DNA from: Gonapodya prolifera JEL478
Lineage: Eukaryota > Monoblepharomycota > Monoblepharidomycetes > Monoblepharidales > Gonapodyaceae
DNA: 64,000 nt
NCBI GenBank assembly: GCA_001574975.1
Contig: KQ965830.1
Coordinates: 118,676 to 182,675, forward strand
Reading direction: 5' to 3'
Shown here: in pieces, positions 1 through 13,189 of the stretch
Position numbering within the stretch: the stretch's first letter is position 1
How the letters are laid out: each line of letters begins with the position of its first letter
The notes under the pieces: model-generated
Databases searched by the model: none
The model's input: the letters and a program-made list of their open reading frames with translations, nothing else
Told to the model about the DNA's origin: nothing
Position numbers and translations under genes: made by a program

Positions 1-91
1 GGAGGTGTGGGTGAAGAAGGCTGAAGGGGTGAGTTGGTATATATTGTTGCTTGCTTGGAGAGGGATGGCAGAGGAAGGGGAGGCTGATTCA

Positions 92-1479
92 ATGCACTTC
101 ACGCAATTACATGCGCCAAAGACCGCAAATGCAGACCTCCCGCCCTTCGTGTTCGTCCCGGGCGAGTTCCAGTCTCCCACTTCGTGAGTCCTCTTCCATT
201 GACCGATTTGTGGGTTTCTTGCCAACCATCTGACATTACCAATTTCTTCCCTTGTATGTTTTCTCCGCTTACAACATGCTCTCCCTCTACTTGCAACCAC
301 TCATGTCCACCGCCACGTCACGACAACACTGGCCCTAAACTACCCACCAACTGTCTACCACAACCCCAGCTTCGCTCCCTACCTCTCCTTCTTCTCCTCC
401 CGCGACACCGACTGCTTCGCCATCTCTCTCTCCCCCACTTCCCACACGCGAGGTTCTGAACTGTGGCGCTCGTACAATGAGCTGGCCGCCGATGTCGCGG
501 TCGTGTTGGAGAGACTGGCGAGCGAGGGAAGGAGGGCGCCGGTTGTGTTTGTGTGAGTTGCGTGGACGGGGGAGGGTGGGGGTAGTGGGTGGTAATGTGG
601 GACGCATGACAACGTGCAGGGAAACGCAAGCACACGACGAAGTGGAGGGAAACAAAGGACACGACGAGGCAGGTGGAGACAGTGTCACCTTGCGTGACTG
701 TTACTAAGAGCATACACACGGCTGGCGGATTGCCCTTTGTGAGCTCTGGCGCAAGGACAGCAATTGGACCCGGGTTAGAACGTCGTATATTTCCCGTCCC
801 AATTTGTCTAATAATAACTCATCGCCCGTCCCCCTGCTACCTCGCTACATCCCGAACCAGCCACTCCACATCGACCCATATCATCGACCACCTCCTCTCC
901 CACCCTCCACAATCCCTGGTCCCATACCTCCCCAAACTGCTCTCCTGCCTCGTCCGGATCAACGCGCCCCAACCAGGCTCAGTCCCTGTCTGGCTCCGTC
1001 GTGCGCCCTCGACCTCGCTCGCCGTATGGGCCACACTCACGCCGACCCGTCTCCTTCCCACACCTGCATCGGCAGGCGCCCCACTGCTAGGACCCGACGC
1101 GACACCCGAGGAGGTCAAGCGGGCGTGGGACGCGATGGACCGTGTGGCCCCGCTGGCACTGTTGTACCCGCCGCCGTTCCGCCTGGCCGACCCCGTGCGC
1201 ATCCTCGACGCCTGCGCGGGCAAGATCGTCACCGTCACGTCGCCTTCCGCGCTCGTACCCGCCTCGCACGGTACGGCCGCGCACAAGACGTTCCGCTCAA
1301 CGGCGCGGTTCCTGGGAGGCAAGACCCCCAGCGAGGGCGATGCAATCGCGGTGAAGTATGTGGAGGTGCAAGGTGGCCATTTGTGCATGATGGAAGGGAA
1401 CTGGGAGGAGGCTGCGGAGAAGGTTGGTGAGGCCGTCATGGAGGCGATCTACGGCGGGGGGAGGGTGCTGGTTGAGTGA
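92..1479 (+). CDS. alpha/beta hydrolase, 297 aa, three exons
   Basis: Model: join(92..183, 370..552, 861..1479). Phases close exactly and give 297 aa. The first exon gives the start of the fold (PPFVFVPGEFQSP, where family members carry the oxyanion-hole loop). Exon 2 continues it (FAPYLSFFSSRDTD) and ends in the strand before the nucleophile elbow. The elbow VHSTSTH spans the second splice site, so Ser of HSTS is the likely nucleophile. The C-terminal GGHLCMMEGNWEEA supplies the catalytic His. What is odd: the strand that normally carries the acid reads KIVTVTSPSALVP and shows no Asp or Glu, so either the acid lies elsewhere or the enzyme is atypical. The substrate cannot be inferred. Introns of 186 and 308 nt are long for this organism. 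The start is the first ATG giving an in-frame model; no signal peptide is seen, so the protein is probably cytosolic. Confidence 0.75.
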
Positions 1480-2121
1480 CTTTGGGGGGGTTTGTGAATT
1501 GTGAAGCAGGTTGGCTCGGACCAAGATTTGCTAAAGGGTGAAGAAAGTGGCGTATATCTCAGCGAGCGTTACCAAAAATGCATTTTACCCATTCGTACAT
1601 TCGCATACTGGCACTGGCGGAGGGTGTGGTTGTCCTGTGGGATGTTTAGTTACGCTGTTGACAAAACCTGCGCCCTCCTCCTCTATGCAATGCATCAACC
1701 ACTGTGTGATCGTAATGATCAGAGTTAGTGCAATAGCAACTTGGAGAAAGGGTCAGTAATCCGGAGCAAGTTGTCAAACGTGTCAGAGGGTCTTGCTCCG
1801 ATGACGTTTTCCGTCGAACGGACTGCCTCGTCAACATGCCTCAGCGAAATGTCCATCGCTCTTCATCTCACTTCGAGTCTGGACCTTATTGGTTCCGCTG
1901 TCTCGTCCTGACTGAGTTTTCCACATATTTGCACACTGCAATATGCCCACGCCCATTTTCTACAACACACGGCCACCCACCTGCCCCTCCCCTCGAAACA
2001 AAATGGCCTCCAAACGACTTCACGTTAGCTCCTTTTCTCCATCTGCCGCACGCTCTTCGTCTTGGAAGGTGTTGCCTGCACCGGTTTCCAGATCACCGCC
2101 TCAAATGAAAAAGCGGCCATC
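1480..2121. other. intergenic, no gene seen
   Basis: Only short overlapping ORFs on both strands with no recognisable domain and no convincing exon pattern. Confidence 0.5.
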
Positions 2122-2236
2122 ATGAAAAGTCAGCCGCAAACAAAACAGTGATATCGTCCGTGCTGAAATGTATATGAAAAGTCAGCCGCAAACAAAACAG
2201 TGATATCATCCGTGCTGAAATGTATATGAAAAGTCA
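2122..2236. repeat. 52 bp direct tandem repeat, two copies plus a stub
   Basis: The unit starts with atgaaaagtcagccgc at 2122, again at 2174, and a short stub begins at 2226, so the period is exactly 52 bp. The two full copies differ by one base (cgtccg versus catccg), so the duplication is recent. Confidence 0.85.
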
Positions 2237-2700
2237 CGACGATAAAGGTCCGCTCCAGACCAGCTGCACTCTCGCACTGATCCTGGCTTGCATCCCGATG
2301 GTCTTGTGGCCTTTACGCCAAGTAACCGCTCAACACGCAAAAAAAGGCGTTTTAGTACGCGGTGTAAGCGTGCAGGTCTGAACGGAGGGTCAGCAGCCGC
2401 GTAACACACGGGGCTTTTTGATGAAACTAGAACATCCCTTCCCCTGACTAGCATGAGTGACATCATCGATTTGCTTTCCAAAAAGTGTGGCGAGAGGTAA
2501 CAAGCGGTGCAAACACTTATCAAACAATAAGGTGACACGTGGTGTTCCCAAAGCTCTCCTTGTTGGAGGAACCATCTGTCGTTTTCAGAAATCACCCACG
2601 ATCGCCGTGATCTTGCAATGCATTTTGTCCCTCTCGGGTCCAGTCAGTCCCCTCCGTCAAAAACTAAGATCTCCGATGCTATTGTAATCTTTAAAACAAG
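2237..2700 (-). pseudogene. decayed partial copy of the unknown gene at 3020-4280
   Basis: Nucleotide stretches here (around 2400-2480 and 2590-2690) match 4020-4110 and 4180-4260 in order, for example a shared run ccctctcgggtccag. On the minus strand both copies give similar peptides (SMMSLMLVRGRDVLVS here, EVMSLLLIGGRDLPVS in the longer copy). The family is not recognised. It is interrupted by stops and frame changes, so I treat it as a remnant. Confidence 0.4.
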
Positions 2701-3019
2701 AGGACCCTTGAAGAATCTGCATGTAATCCTGCAATCGCAGGAGCTGCCTCCAGGGTATCCGACGCAAAAGTAAAAACGCGGTGGTCAAGCAGTGCCACAC
2801 AGAGTCAGTGAAACGTTTGATGTGCAGTCATGTTGCGTACATGCAGCGGCCAGCGGAACGTGAGGAATGTCTCAAGGAAAAAGTCCGTTGCTGTGTCTGA
2901 CACACCTCTCTATGAAAAACGCAATTGTTCTGATGGGTCGACGGCGGCGACGCCCGAAAAACAATTTTAACACAAAGAGTTCAAGTTCGCGTTGTGATCG
3001 GTTGGTGTGCAGAGAATGT

Positions 3020-4280
3020 TCATGCACCCGGAATGTGATCAGCGGACAACATTCGCAAATTGCAAGGGCACAGAAGTTCCAACAAGGAATGCGAAAGGCG
3101 ACAGGTAGCGCAAACAGTCATCGGACGAATAATGCAGTACTTGATCTGAATCTCAAACGCGCTCCCGGCTCGAACAGCATGTAATCCCTTGGTCTTGATG
3201 TGTCCCTTCGCGCTCTCCCCTCCGGCCACCACACCATCCTCAAACAGAATGCTTCGGAACGTATTCGCAGTCCACCAGACATAAGTTCTTTCCCGGGATC
3301 TACTAACAACGATGCAACTCTCGAAGGAGCACTCATCGGCAGTTTCAAGAACACGACGAGCACGCCCCACAATATAAAAAAGGGCATTCAGACCATGTCC
3401 CAAGCAGCCAGGACAATGCACATTTATTTCACGCGCACACTGGGCTGGGACTCCAGCCGAATCGTCCAGATGGTGGAGCAGCAGCGAAAACCCAAGACGC
3501 AAAGAAAACACGAAGTGGCACGTGGTAGTGGTGTGTGCGCTCGCAAGAATCTCAGCAGCCGATAGACCGTAAAGTGGGTGCGGCGACGCCAGACGCCTCG
3601 GAGCAGTAACATTCCATCCTCCACGTCCCACGATCCTGGATATATTTTCCGATGAGCAAGTGCAGGATCGGACATGCCGTCCCAGTCGCACAACACATCG
3701 GAGATAAATAGTACGCTCGAAAGCCGAAAGGCATCGGTTTGGGGGTGGGGTCCTTCGACGTCGAGGTGTCTCCACATGTCCCGTGACGTGTCTGAAATGC
3801 CTTGTGATATAAAACCATCATGCACAAATTTTCTTTGGTTCTTGATTGCCTCACTGGAATATCCTGACGAAAAAGGTCTAATCCTGGCGCAACTCTCGTG
3901 CCATGCACGACATTTGCGTCGAATTGGTCTTGTGTCATCGCCGCCAAGTAACAATTGATGACGCATTAGAAAACCTTGCGGTACGAGGTAGTGGTGTGGA
4001 GTGTTGTATGAAGCAGCCACGTAACACAGAAGGCTTCTTGGTGAAACGGGAAGATCCCGACCACCAATTAGCAAGAGTGACATCACCTCCGATGTGCTCT
4101 CCAACAAGTGCATTGGACCAAAATGTGGAACGTGGTGTCAAGCTCTCCTTGTTGCGGCAGCGATCAGCCGGTTTGACCACAATCTTGGAATGCACTCTCT
4201 CCCTCTCGGGTCCAGCCACCCCCTCCTTCAAAGAAAACAATCTCCAATGCTTTCGTAATCTCCGAAACATCCCCAACTTG
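3020..4280 (-). pseudogene. unknown gene or remnant with two long overlapping minus-strand ORFs
   Basis: Two long open frames lie on the minus strand: 4113 to 3424 (229 aa) and 3775 to 3020 (251 aa), in different frames and partly overlapping. The first contains MWRHLDVEGPHPQTD and IYPGSWDVEDGMLLLRGVWR. The second continues with a hydrophobic stretch (GLNALFYIVG) and FESCIVVSRSRER. A single multi-exon gene or a frameshifted one would explain both, but I could not find splice sites that join them. I recognise no family and assign no function. A shorter, worse-preserved copy lies just downstream at 2237-2700. Confidence 0.35.
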
Positions 4281-4355
4281 GGGCGTCTTTATCACTCGAC
4301 GTCAAGGCATCCATTCTGAACAACATCAATCACGGGGATACCGAGCAGAGGAACC

Positions 4356-5079
4356 ATGCGGACCGACTTGGCGAAAACATTGCGATGCGTCGGTTGCGGG
4401 AAGCTCTTTACGAGATGAGGTATGGATGAACCTGATGCCAGGGCGCCATTCAATCTCCCAAAACCGGCAACCCTGCACACCCTTGGTCAGATGTCCTTCA
4501 TCGGCATCGACAAAGGTCGTGTTCTCAACAACTTGCCCGACTTCCTCTCACCACCGTGACGCCGGAAACCAATCCTTCCCATCCATCCAACATGTTCCAG
4601 CTTCCCAATGCGACCCCTTCTAGGACAGTGACTCCACCATTACCTGACTGCGATAAGCAATATCGCGCTCAACTCGTTTCATGAGAGATGGGAGCACCGC
4701 TTGGAAGCTTCGCAGGACGGTCTGCGCGGGCAGTCTCAACTTTTCGTGGGTGAGTGGGCCAATACGTGGAGGCCAAAGAGATCGTTGGTGTCGCGTTCCT
4801 CAACTGCTCTCAACAACGACAGATTCTTCTCGATCCTCGTTCTCTGCAGACCAGTCTTACAAATCTCCAACCAGCATATTGCCAGCCCGGGACCTCACTG
4901 AGTCGTATTCCTCGGCGATTAACAGGTATCTGGTGTTCGTCAGGACACACAATCAGAATGAAGCGCCACCGAAACCAAGATGCAACACTCCGGTGGGGTC
5001 CACGAAGCTTGAAGGTCCAGTTCCTATTGAACCAAAAGTATCAATAGGCCCCCTGTGGAATATACCTTTCAAAGTTTGA
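4356..5079 (+). pseudogene. dead copy (S0) of the C2HC zinc-finger gene family, inverted relative to the others
   Basis: Same three-exon layout as the intact gene at 19265-20019. Exon 1 is 4356..4419 (MRTDLAKTLRCVGCGKLFTR), exon 2 starts at 4491 (VLHRHRQRSC after the splice) and runs to 4749, and the last exon ends with the family terminus (MWNIPFRV-like) at 5079. Three defects can be seen. Codon 21 is TGA (4416-4418) where the others have CGA or AGA for Arg. Exon 2 is 259 nt instead of 273, which shifts the frame before the HERWEHRLEASQDG motif. That shift adds a further in-frame stop. It is on the plus strand, whereas the other four copies are on the minus strand 9-18 kb away. Confidence 0.8.
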
Positions 5080-5557
5080 GAGTCTTTTCACAAGAACCAA
5101 GACGGGCATTCTCGCGGTGATCCTTCGATGAACCTTGCATGTGAAGCTTGGATGTTTTCGCCAGCGCAGGAAGGATCAAAAGTCACATAAATTAACGAAA
5201 CCTTATTGAACTTAATAAAAAGTTTGACACACTTCCCTCACCGAAATGAGACAGCCGCTTTCGTCTGTTGCTTTTGTGGTGTTGAATACTCGTTCGCCCC
5301 CTTCATCTTGGAGGAAGACCAATGTGTCTTCAGAGTCGAATTGGGTCGATTGGGATTGTTCAGAGTCTGAGCTGTTTAGTAGCACATTTTTGGTGTTCAG
5401 GCGCACATCCCGGGCGCACATGCACTCACGAGCAGTGAAGCAGAAGGAAGCGGGGAATGGGATGCAAGATGTGTGAGGAGCGGATGAACCGGATAAATTC
5501 GCCAGCCCACAGCCAGCTGAGCACTCCTGCCTGGTCACGAGAGAGACCCCGTCTGGC
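5080..5557. other. intergenic and upstream region of the WD40 gene
   Basis: A 165 aa minus-strand ORF (5709 to 5212) crosses this stretch and overlaps exon 1 of the WD40 gene. It has a plausible acidic Ser-rich composition but no recognisable domain. I favour it being antisense to the 5' end of the WD40 gene. Confidence 0.4.
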
Positions 5558-7314
5558 ATGCTCATTTCGATGGACGCGGACACGGACGCTGCAGATGCAC
5601 TGCCCCCGAAGATGGCCGTCGTTGTGGGGGTTGGTGGGTTTAGAACTGTCGTCTTACAACTGCATCGCTTCTTGTGACACTTCGTCTCCGCGTCCATTCT
5701 TCCCTGCACTTTTCATCCCTGCCTTACTTTCTTGCCTGCCTCCGTCTCTTCAACCACGTCCACGAACCACACCTCAAACACACTCGACGACCAGATTTCC
5801 TCGCACGCCTCCCCTTCAGGATCGCAATCGACATCCTCGCGTACGTCCACCCGTCCACCTTTCCCGCCATCCTCCTCGCTTCGCGCACATGGCACGCTCT
5901 CTGCCTCACCCAACGTGTCTGGCGCATCGCGTACCACCGCCTGAACCCTCCCCTTCCCTCCCCCTCTGATTACGGCACACGCCAGGACTGGCGCAAGCTC
6001 ACCTGGGCCCACGCGCTCATTGAACGCGCCTGGAAAAGGGGCAAGTTCGAACCCAATTGGATACTGGGCCACGACGATTCGGTGTACTGCGTCCAACACG
6101 ACGGAACCAGGATCGTCTCGGGCTCGCGCGACCGCACAGTGCGTGTCTGGGACGCCCGAACACACAAACCTATCCGCACCCTGCGGGTCCACGACGGGTC
6201 CGTCCTCTGTCTCCAGTACGACGCCACTGGCTCCAACCTCATCACGGGCTCGTCCGACACGAGCCTGGCAGTGTGGAACCTACAGCGAGGATCTTTGAAG
6301 CGTCGACTGAGAGGCCATACGGATGCCGTCTTGGACGTGCGATTGGTCGACGAGGGAGGTCTCGCGGCAAGTTGTAGCAAGGACCGTTCGATTAGGATCT
6401 GGAGACTGGACAAGGGAGACATCGTGGCCACCATGGAGGGGCATAGTGGTGTGGTGAGTTTTAGTACATTTGGGGGATTGTACGATTTGTACACGGGGGA
6501 CATCCCTCGGATCCCGATCTCTACCTGGACGTAACGCCCAACACACCGTACCACAGGTCAACGCCATATCTGTCTCAGCCCCACACCTTGCCTCGGCCTC
6601 TGTCGACCACACCCTCAAACTCTGGGACCTCGCTACCGCGAGCGCCCTTCGCGACTTCACTGGTCACGAGGCCAGTCTATTCTGTGTCCACATGACCCCC
6701 GACGGGCACACGATCCTGTCCGGCTCCAGGGACTGCTCGGTCCGCGTCTGGGACGTCCGGAGCGGGTGTTGGATGATGCAACTTGGCGACTGTGACACAC
6801 CTAACGGATCAGATTAGACGTTCGTTGTATGGGCGTCTGACATGGCAGGGCGTTGGGTGATTCATTTGCATTGGATACGTCGGACTCAGTAGTGACTCAA
6901 GCGGACTATAAATATACTGTAAAACTATGATAAGAGAGAACAGAACATATTTCGTACTACAAGATAAGTCATCTACGACTACGACGAAGGTCCGCGTACG
7001 CTAGATTCAACAGCGGGGACTGTGTGCGCACCCTGTTGGGCCACGAGAATCTTGTGAGGACGCTCGCAATGGACCATGTGCGGGGCCGTTGCGTGAGTGG
7101 AAGCTATGATAAGAGTATTAAGGTGTGGGATTTGGGAATGGGTAAAGTCGTGGTGGATGTGCAAAAGGCTCACCCTGCGTGGGTGTATCAGGTTCAGGTG
7201 GATGCCACAAAGATTGTGAGCGCGGGGCAGGAGGGTAAGGTTGTGGTGTGGGATTTCTCCGGGGGAGTGGGTGATGGTGAGTTTCGGAGGAGAGAATGGG
7301 CAAGTATTGGGTGA
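5558..7314 (+). CDS. F-box and WD40-repeat protein, 414 aa
   Basis: Model: join(5558..5633, 5795..6453, 6557..6765, 7014..7314), in frame throughout. After a short acidic N-terminus comes a degenerate F-box (FLARLPFRIAIDILAYV, residues about 27-65). Seven WD40 repeats follow, each ending in WD, WN or WR (SGSRDRTVRVWD, TGSSDTSLAVWN, ASCSKDRSIRIWR, ASASVDHTLKLWD, SGSRDCSVRVWD, SGSYDKSIKVWD, then AGQEGKVVVWD), which is enough for a closed propeller. By family knowledge such proteins are SCF ubiquitin-ligase substrate receptors; the substrate is unknown. Repeats 4 to 7 are only recovered by splicing: without splicing the frame stops at 6532 and 6815. Exon 1 is the least certain part. It is supported by a GTGGGT donor of correct phase and a start at MLISMDAD. 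The third intron (248 nt) is long and A+T richer than the rest. Confidence 0.8.
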
Positions 7315-8622
7315 GGAAGCCGGGTCGTTTTTGTTTGAGAGGTGGATCACATGACTGACTTCAACACCACACCCACCCACGTTCCCCGTGACAGTGGCCC
7401 ACAAGTTTGTGCTTTAAAAGACACTTTTGCACATGTCGCTTTCCATTTTCCTCCCCTCTTTTCAATTGTACCCCGGACCACGGCAGGGTTCATGTCAGTC
7501 GAGAGGGGTCCGAAATAACAGTATCGGAGTTTTACACGTGATAATATTATATTGTATAAAAACAAAATTGAGCAAGCAGAACATGTCGACCCTACGCAGG
7601 CATAATGAAAAATATCAAATTGGAAAATTAAGGTCCGAAGTGAATTTTATAGACTAAAATCTACAGCATTTGCTTTCGAAATTTTAATTAATACTGTTAT
7701 TACAGTAATTCTACATGACCATGCATTTGAAACTCTTCACCGCAACAGAAGAAATTGAGGGCTGATGACGTGATACTCTTATATCGGCGATCAGTTCCAA
7801 TGCAGCCACTCTGTTTGCACAAATTTTCTGTCTGGAAAATACAGTATGTAAAGTATAAATCTGGTGTAAATCACGCTGTGACCGAAATCCCTTTTTTGTC
7901 ATTTTAGAAGATTTCCGCTACCTTGTTGCACTTACGTTATTTGTTATGCGGAACACTGTGTGCTCAGAGGTACTTCACGGGCTCTCAGGTATCGATCCTT
8001 GGAATTACGTATGCAATGACGTAGGCGCAAATCAAACAGCGTTCCGCCATTTTATTTCCGTCTTGAAGACGAGTTAGGATAAGCCTGCCGCCTGCCAGAA
8101 TCCAAGTAGGCATACACGCATTGCTGTAATGTTTTTAGTTTGTGCGGCGGGGGCCGTTCACGAGAAGTACCATGACTCACTGACGTCGGCCCGGCCGCAA
8201 GAATGCTCGGATGGGACCAGCAATCTTATAAAGAACATTGATGAGTAGTCTTCAGCAATGTGACTCGGCTCCCTTTCTTTAAATTTGAATCCGCAAAGTA
8301 CGGCCGGACGGGACACACGTGCTCTTGTTTGGGTGATGTTCCGAGGATGTCAACATTGTGATTTCAACACCACACTCCTTCCACCCATCAACGGTCACCG
8401 TAGAAGTGGCGAACAGCTGCGGACTCCAATGGCTCTTTTGCTCCGACGTTTCCATTTCCCCCCTTCTCGAGTCTTGTGCACCGCGCAGGCGGTCGTCATC
8501 AGTTGAGGCGTGTCAGAGTAATAGGAATCGTGGTTTTACATATGTTAATTTACAGTATATGTTCAAAAAAAACCCAACTGACAAGGAAACGCAAGCACCC
8601 CACAAACACCACCACGATGACT
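7315..8622. other. intergenic, A+T-rich, no gene seen
   Basis: About 1.3 kb with markedly lower GC than the flanking genes, especially 7540-7930. ORFs are short and in no consistent strand. No exon-like pattern or inverted repeat was recognised. Confidence 0.55.
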
Positions 8623-10078
8623 CTACACCGCCGCCGCGATCCCCAGCCCCGTCCCCGGCCCTCCCCCCGGCACCAGCACCTGCACCTGCCCTCCGGTGCC
8701 CACCACGACCACAACAGCGCCCCTCCGCCCCATCACGGCCCACGCCCCCGCATACTCGACCCACCCGCACATCCGTATCACGGCGAACACGGGCCCGGCG
8801 AGGCAGCATACCATGGCCGGGAGGAACAGGCAGAGGGAGAGGAGGGCGAGGGTGAATGAGAGGGTGGATAGGATGATCTGGGGGTGGTGGGGGTGGGGGG
8901 TGGGGTTAGGGAAGTTTGGGCGCCAGGGGGAGGGCAGGGGGAGGGAAGGGAAGGAAGAGGCAGAGGAAGCCAAACTTACTTTAACGCATGAGAGCCACAC
9001 GGCGGCTTTCCACGCGTCGGCGGACAAGAACGTTTCACGAAAGATGCGGAGGACGGCGACGGGGAAGAATTCGCCTTGGTATTGTGTTAAGTCGGGGGTT
9101 TTGGGGTATGCGTGTGTTGCGTGGGACTCTGGGTAGGGTGGGGGACGGTTCGATGTGTTGTCACAAGGAATACCTTGGTGAGCGACATAAAGAAGGAGGT
9201 TTGGTGCGGTGAAGGCGTACCGCACCTTCGTCCGGGTACAAGTGCTTCAGCATGGCCATGTCGGCTTTCGCGAGCATGATCCACGAGTAGGCGAATGCAA
9301 TTCCCATCGGGATGCCGAGGAAGGGAAGGACCTAGTTCATGGTACCCGCGATAGGGGGGGGGGTCTTGGTCAGAGCTGCACTTTGCTGGTAAATACGCAA
9401 GGCGAATACGTATTGAATCTGACATTACCATGAAGCCAATCGCGAGTCCGGCGGTCGTGAAGATCCATGTCGTGCAGAAGATCTTGAGTTGCATTTCCGT
9501 TGGTTGGGCGGCACATAGTGTGAGACTGCGAATCCTCGAGAGCAAGGCGAAGGTCATAGAGTGGACTCACCGCCCACGGGAGGTCTACGAACAAGAAGAA
9601 TGCGAGGATGGTCCAGTTGTCCGCATCGAATGCGGCAGCCCAGATCGTCCAGATGCCGCGCTTTTGCTTTTCCGCTTTCGGCGGCAGATGTGGTGGGTGC
9701 GGGGAATCGCTCCCGATGGGGATGGGGACGTGTGGTGTACTCTGAAGGACCGCTACTGAGGGTGCTAAGGGCCACCGATTGCCTCACCAATCTGACTGAA
9801 CGGGTATCGACCGGCTGAATGGACCGAAACTCACGACGTGGACCGACGTTCGCAGTACTGGTGCCGCCTCCAGTGAGATTCGCAGTGTCCGCGTCGTTGA
9901 TTGTCTCCACGGACCTGCCATCTGCATCCGAATACGCAGGCGGTGGGGGGCCGTCGGCCTGCACTTGCAGCGCAGCTTTCTCTGTGTTGGTTCTGCGCGG
10001 GGGGCGGAAGACGAGCGTGGTCGCCGGCTGCGGGGGTATGTCGCCGAACGCAAGCGGCGTGGGTTCCGTAAGCGACAT
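8623..10078 (-). CDS. polytopic membrane protein of unknown function, 324 aa
   Basis: Model: complement(join(8623..8877, 8980..9074, 9226..9331, 9429..9525, 9578..9755, 9835..10078)), 324 aa in frame. The first about 110 residues are soluble, Pro/Thr-rich and probably cytosolic (start MSLTEPTPLAFGD). At least four hydrophobic segments follow: WTILAFFLFVDLP, CTTWIFTTAGLAIGFM, VLPFLGIPMGIAFAYSWIML and a long final hairpin LALLSLCLFLPAMVCCLAG. Between them EFFPVAVLRIFRETFLSADA looks amphipathic. I recognise no transporter or enzyme signature. Exon 5 has two donors 7 nt apart: only the upstream GTGGGC keeps the frame, while the stronger-looking GTGAGT at 9570 shifts it. That junction is the weak point of the model. 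Confidence 0.65.
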
Positions 10079-10603
10079 CTTTGCAATTCGGTAGATTGGG
10101 TAGGGGTGACTGCGGTGAGGACCCTGACAATTTTTGCCGACCTCCATACCGAAGCGATGTTGCGTGGGCAGATATATTTGAGATGAAGAATCGCAGTTTC
10201 CTTGCAGGATTGAGCACAGACTTGCTACGTATCGGGATCGCATTGTGCGCTTAAGAATCAAAGGGAAGAATATATTTCATCATTTCGTAGTTTTCCTACA
10301 GCCAGAAGAAAATCACTGCCTACGTTTATCTTGGTGGAAGTTCGCAACGCGTCCAATTAATCTTTCGAGTCACGTGACCATGCGGCACTTAGGCCACTTC
10401 GCTCGCCTTCAACCACCGACGTCCCCGGTCCGCCTAAGCCCGCTCGCTCGCTCTGCCCCTCTCTCCCGCCCTCCCGCTCTCCCGCTCTCCCTCTCTGCCG
10501 TCTGCCCTCGCCTGCCGCCCCCCGTCTGCTCTGCTCTGCGAACAACTCTGCCACCCGCACCCTCCTCACTCCCCGCACCCAACGCCACACCTCCATCTCC
10601 AAC
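10079..10603 (+). promoter_or_regulatory. region between the membrane gene and CDC42, with pyrimidine-rich leader
   Basis: The two genes diverge here. A CACGTG palindrome (E-box) lies at about 10372. From about 10430 to 10600 the plus strand is almost entirely C and T, typical of the region just upstream of highly expressed fungal genes. No ORF with coding character is seen. Confidence 0.45.
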
Positions 10604-12195
<1,592 letters not shown>

Positions 12196-13189
12196 TCGGT
12201 GCGTCGGCGTCGGAGGGCGGTGGTCGGTGCTCTGGGAGAGATGCGATGGGTTTTGAGCGCGTTTGGGACAGGCGCGGGTGGGCACGCGCCGAGGAGCGGT
12301 GGACTCATTCATGTGCAGTGTGTGCGTTGCATGGGTGTGCGCGCGTGGACGGGTAGGTCTCGGCGGTTTGTTTTCCTCTAGCCTCAGCAGGCGCTGCAGT
12401 GTAGTGAGATGTTGGATTTTACCTAATACTTTGTGTAATTGGCGGTGGGTTTCATAGAGGTTGCTGATAGTTCAAGTTGTTACAGTTGGCCGTTCCGCCA
12501 ATGGCCGAGGATGAACTCGGAACACATTTTTGGTCGATCATGCAGTACGAAACATCAAAAATGAAGGTCAATGTTTTGGACAAGACGAATCTTCACATAA
12601 CGGATTGAAATTTCGGCAATGTTTTCCTTCGTCTGAGCCCCGTTAGAAATGCATTGGGATATCTTGATCTGGTTTCGTCGTGTACTGCGCATAACTAACT
12701 CCCTTTCGTTATCACGGGCTGGCTCCCAGGTGCGATAACTCCACAAAGATATGTATACTTTCATTTATTTGAAGAGCAGTGATGCATTCCGCAGAGCGTT
12801 CTCGTTTTCGACCCAGGCCGACGTCCTTGGCGCAGGTTTTCCCCATGCTGGCACAAAGGTCCTGGGGAGCCATGGGAACCATTACTGACAGGAGAACTTT
12901 AACACATTCGTGACGTCGCGACGTCTCGACTACGAGACGCTTTACAAACCCGAGAATTGATGGGAGAATGTATTCCTGTGGAACGCCATCCGTAATCACC
13001 AAGAGTACAAGTATCGCTTTGGGACAGAGATCCTGGAGGTTCCCAAGTGGCAACTATTCGGCCAGCAGTTCTGCTTCTGCTCGAATTGTGATTCGTTCAC
13101 CAACGTTGTGTCTGGTGAGTCCGTCATGTGGTACTTGTCTTGTCAGAGTTCAGTCCGGCGTGGTGATCCACATCTCCGTCCTTGTGACC
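12196..13189. other. intergenic, no gene seen
   Basis: The 3' flank of CDC42 and then low-complexity-free sequence with only short ORFs. A 113 aa minus-strand ORF at 12712-13053 has no recognisable domain and may be part of the decayed sequence beginning downstream. Confidence 0.45.

Noticed and set aside
5212-5709. 165 aa minus-strand ORF
   Set aside because: It overlaps exon 1 and intron 1 of the WD40 gene, has no domain, and the opposite strand gives a better start for that gene. Kept only as an alternative.
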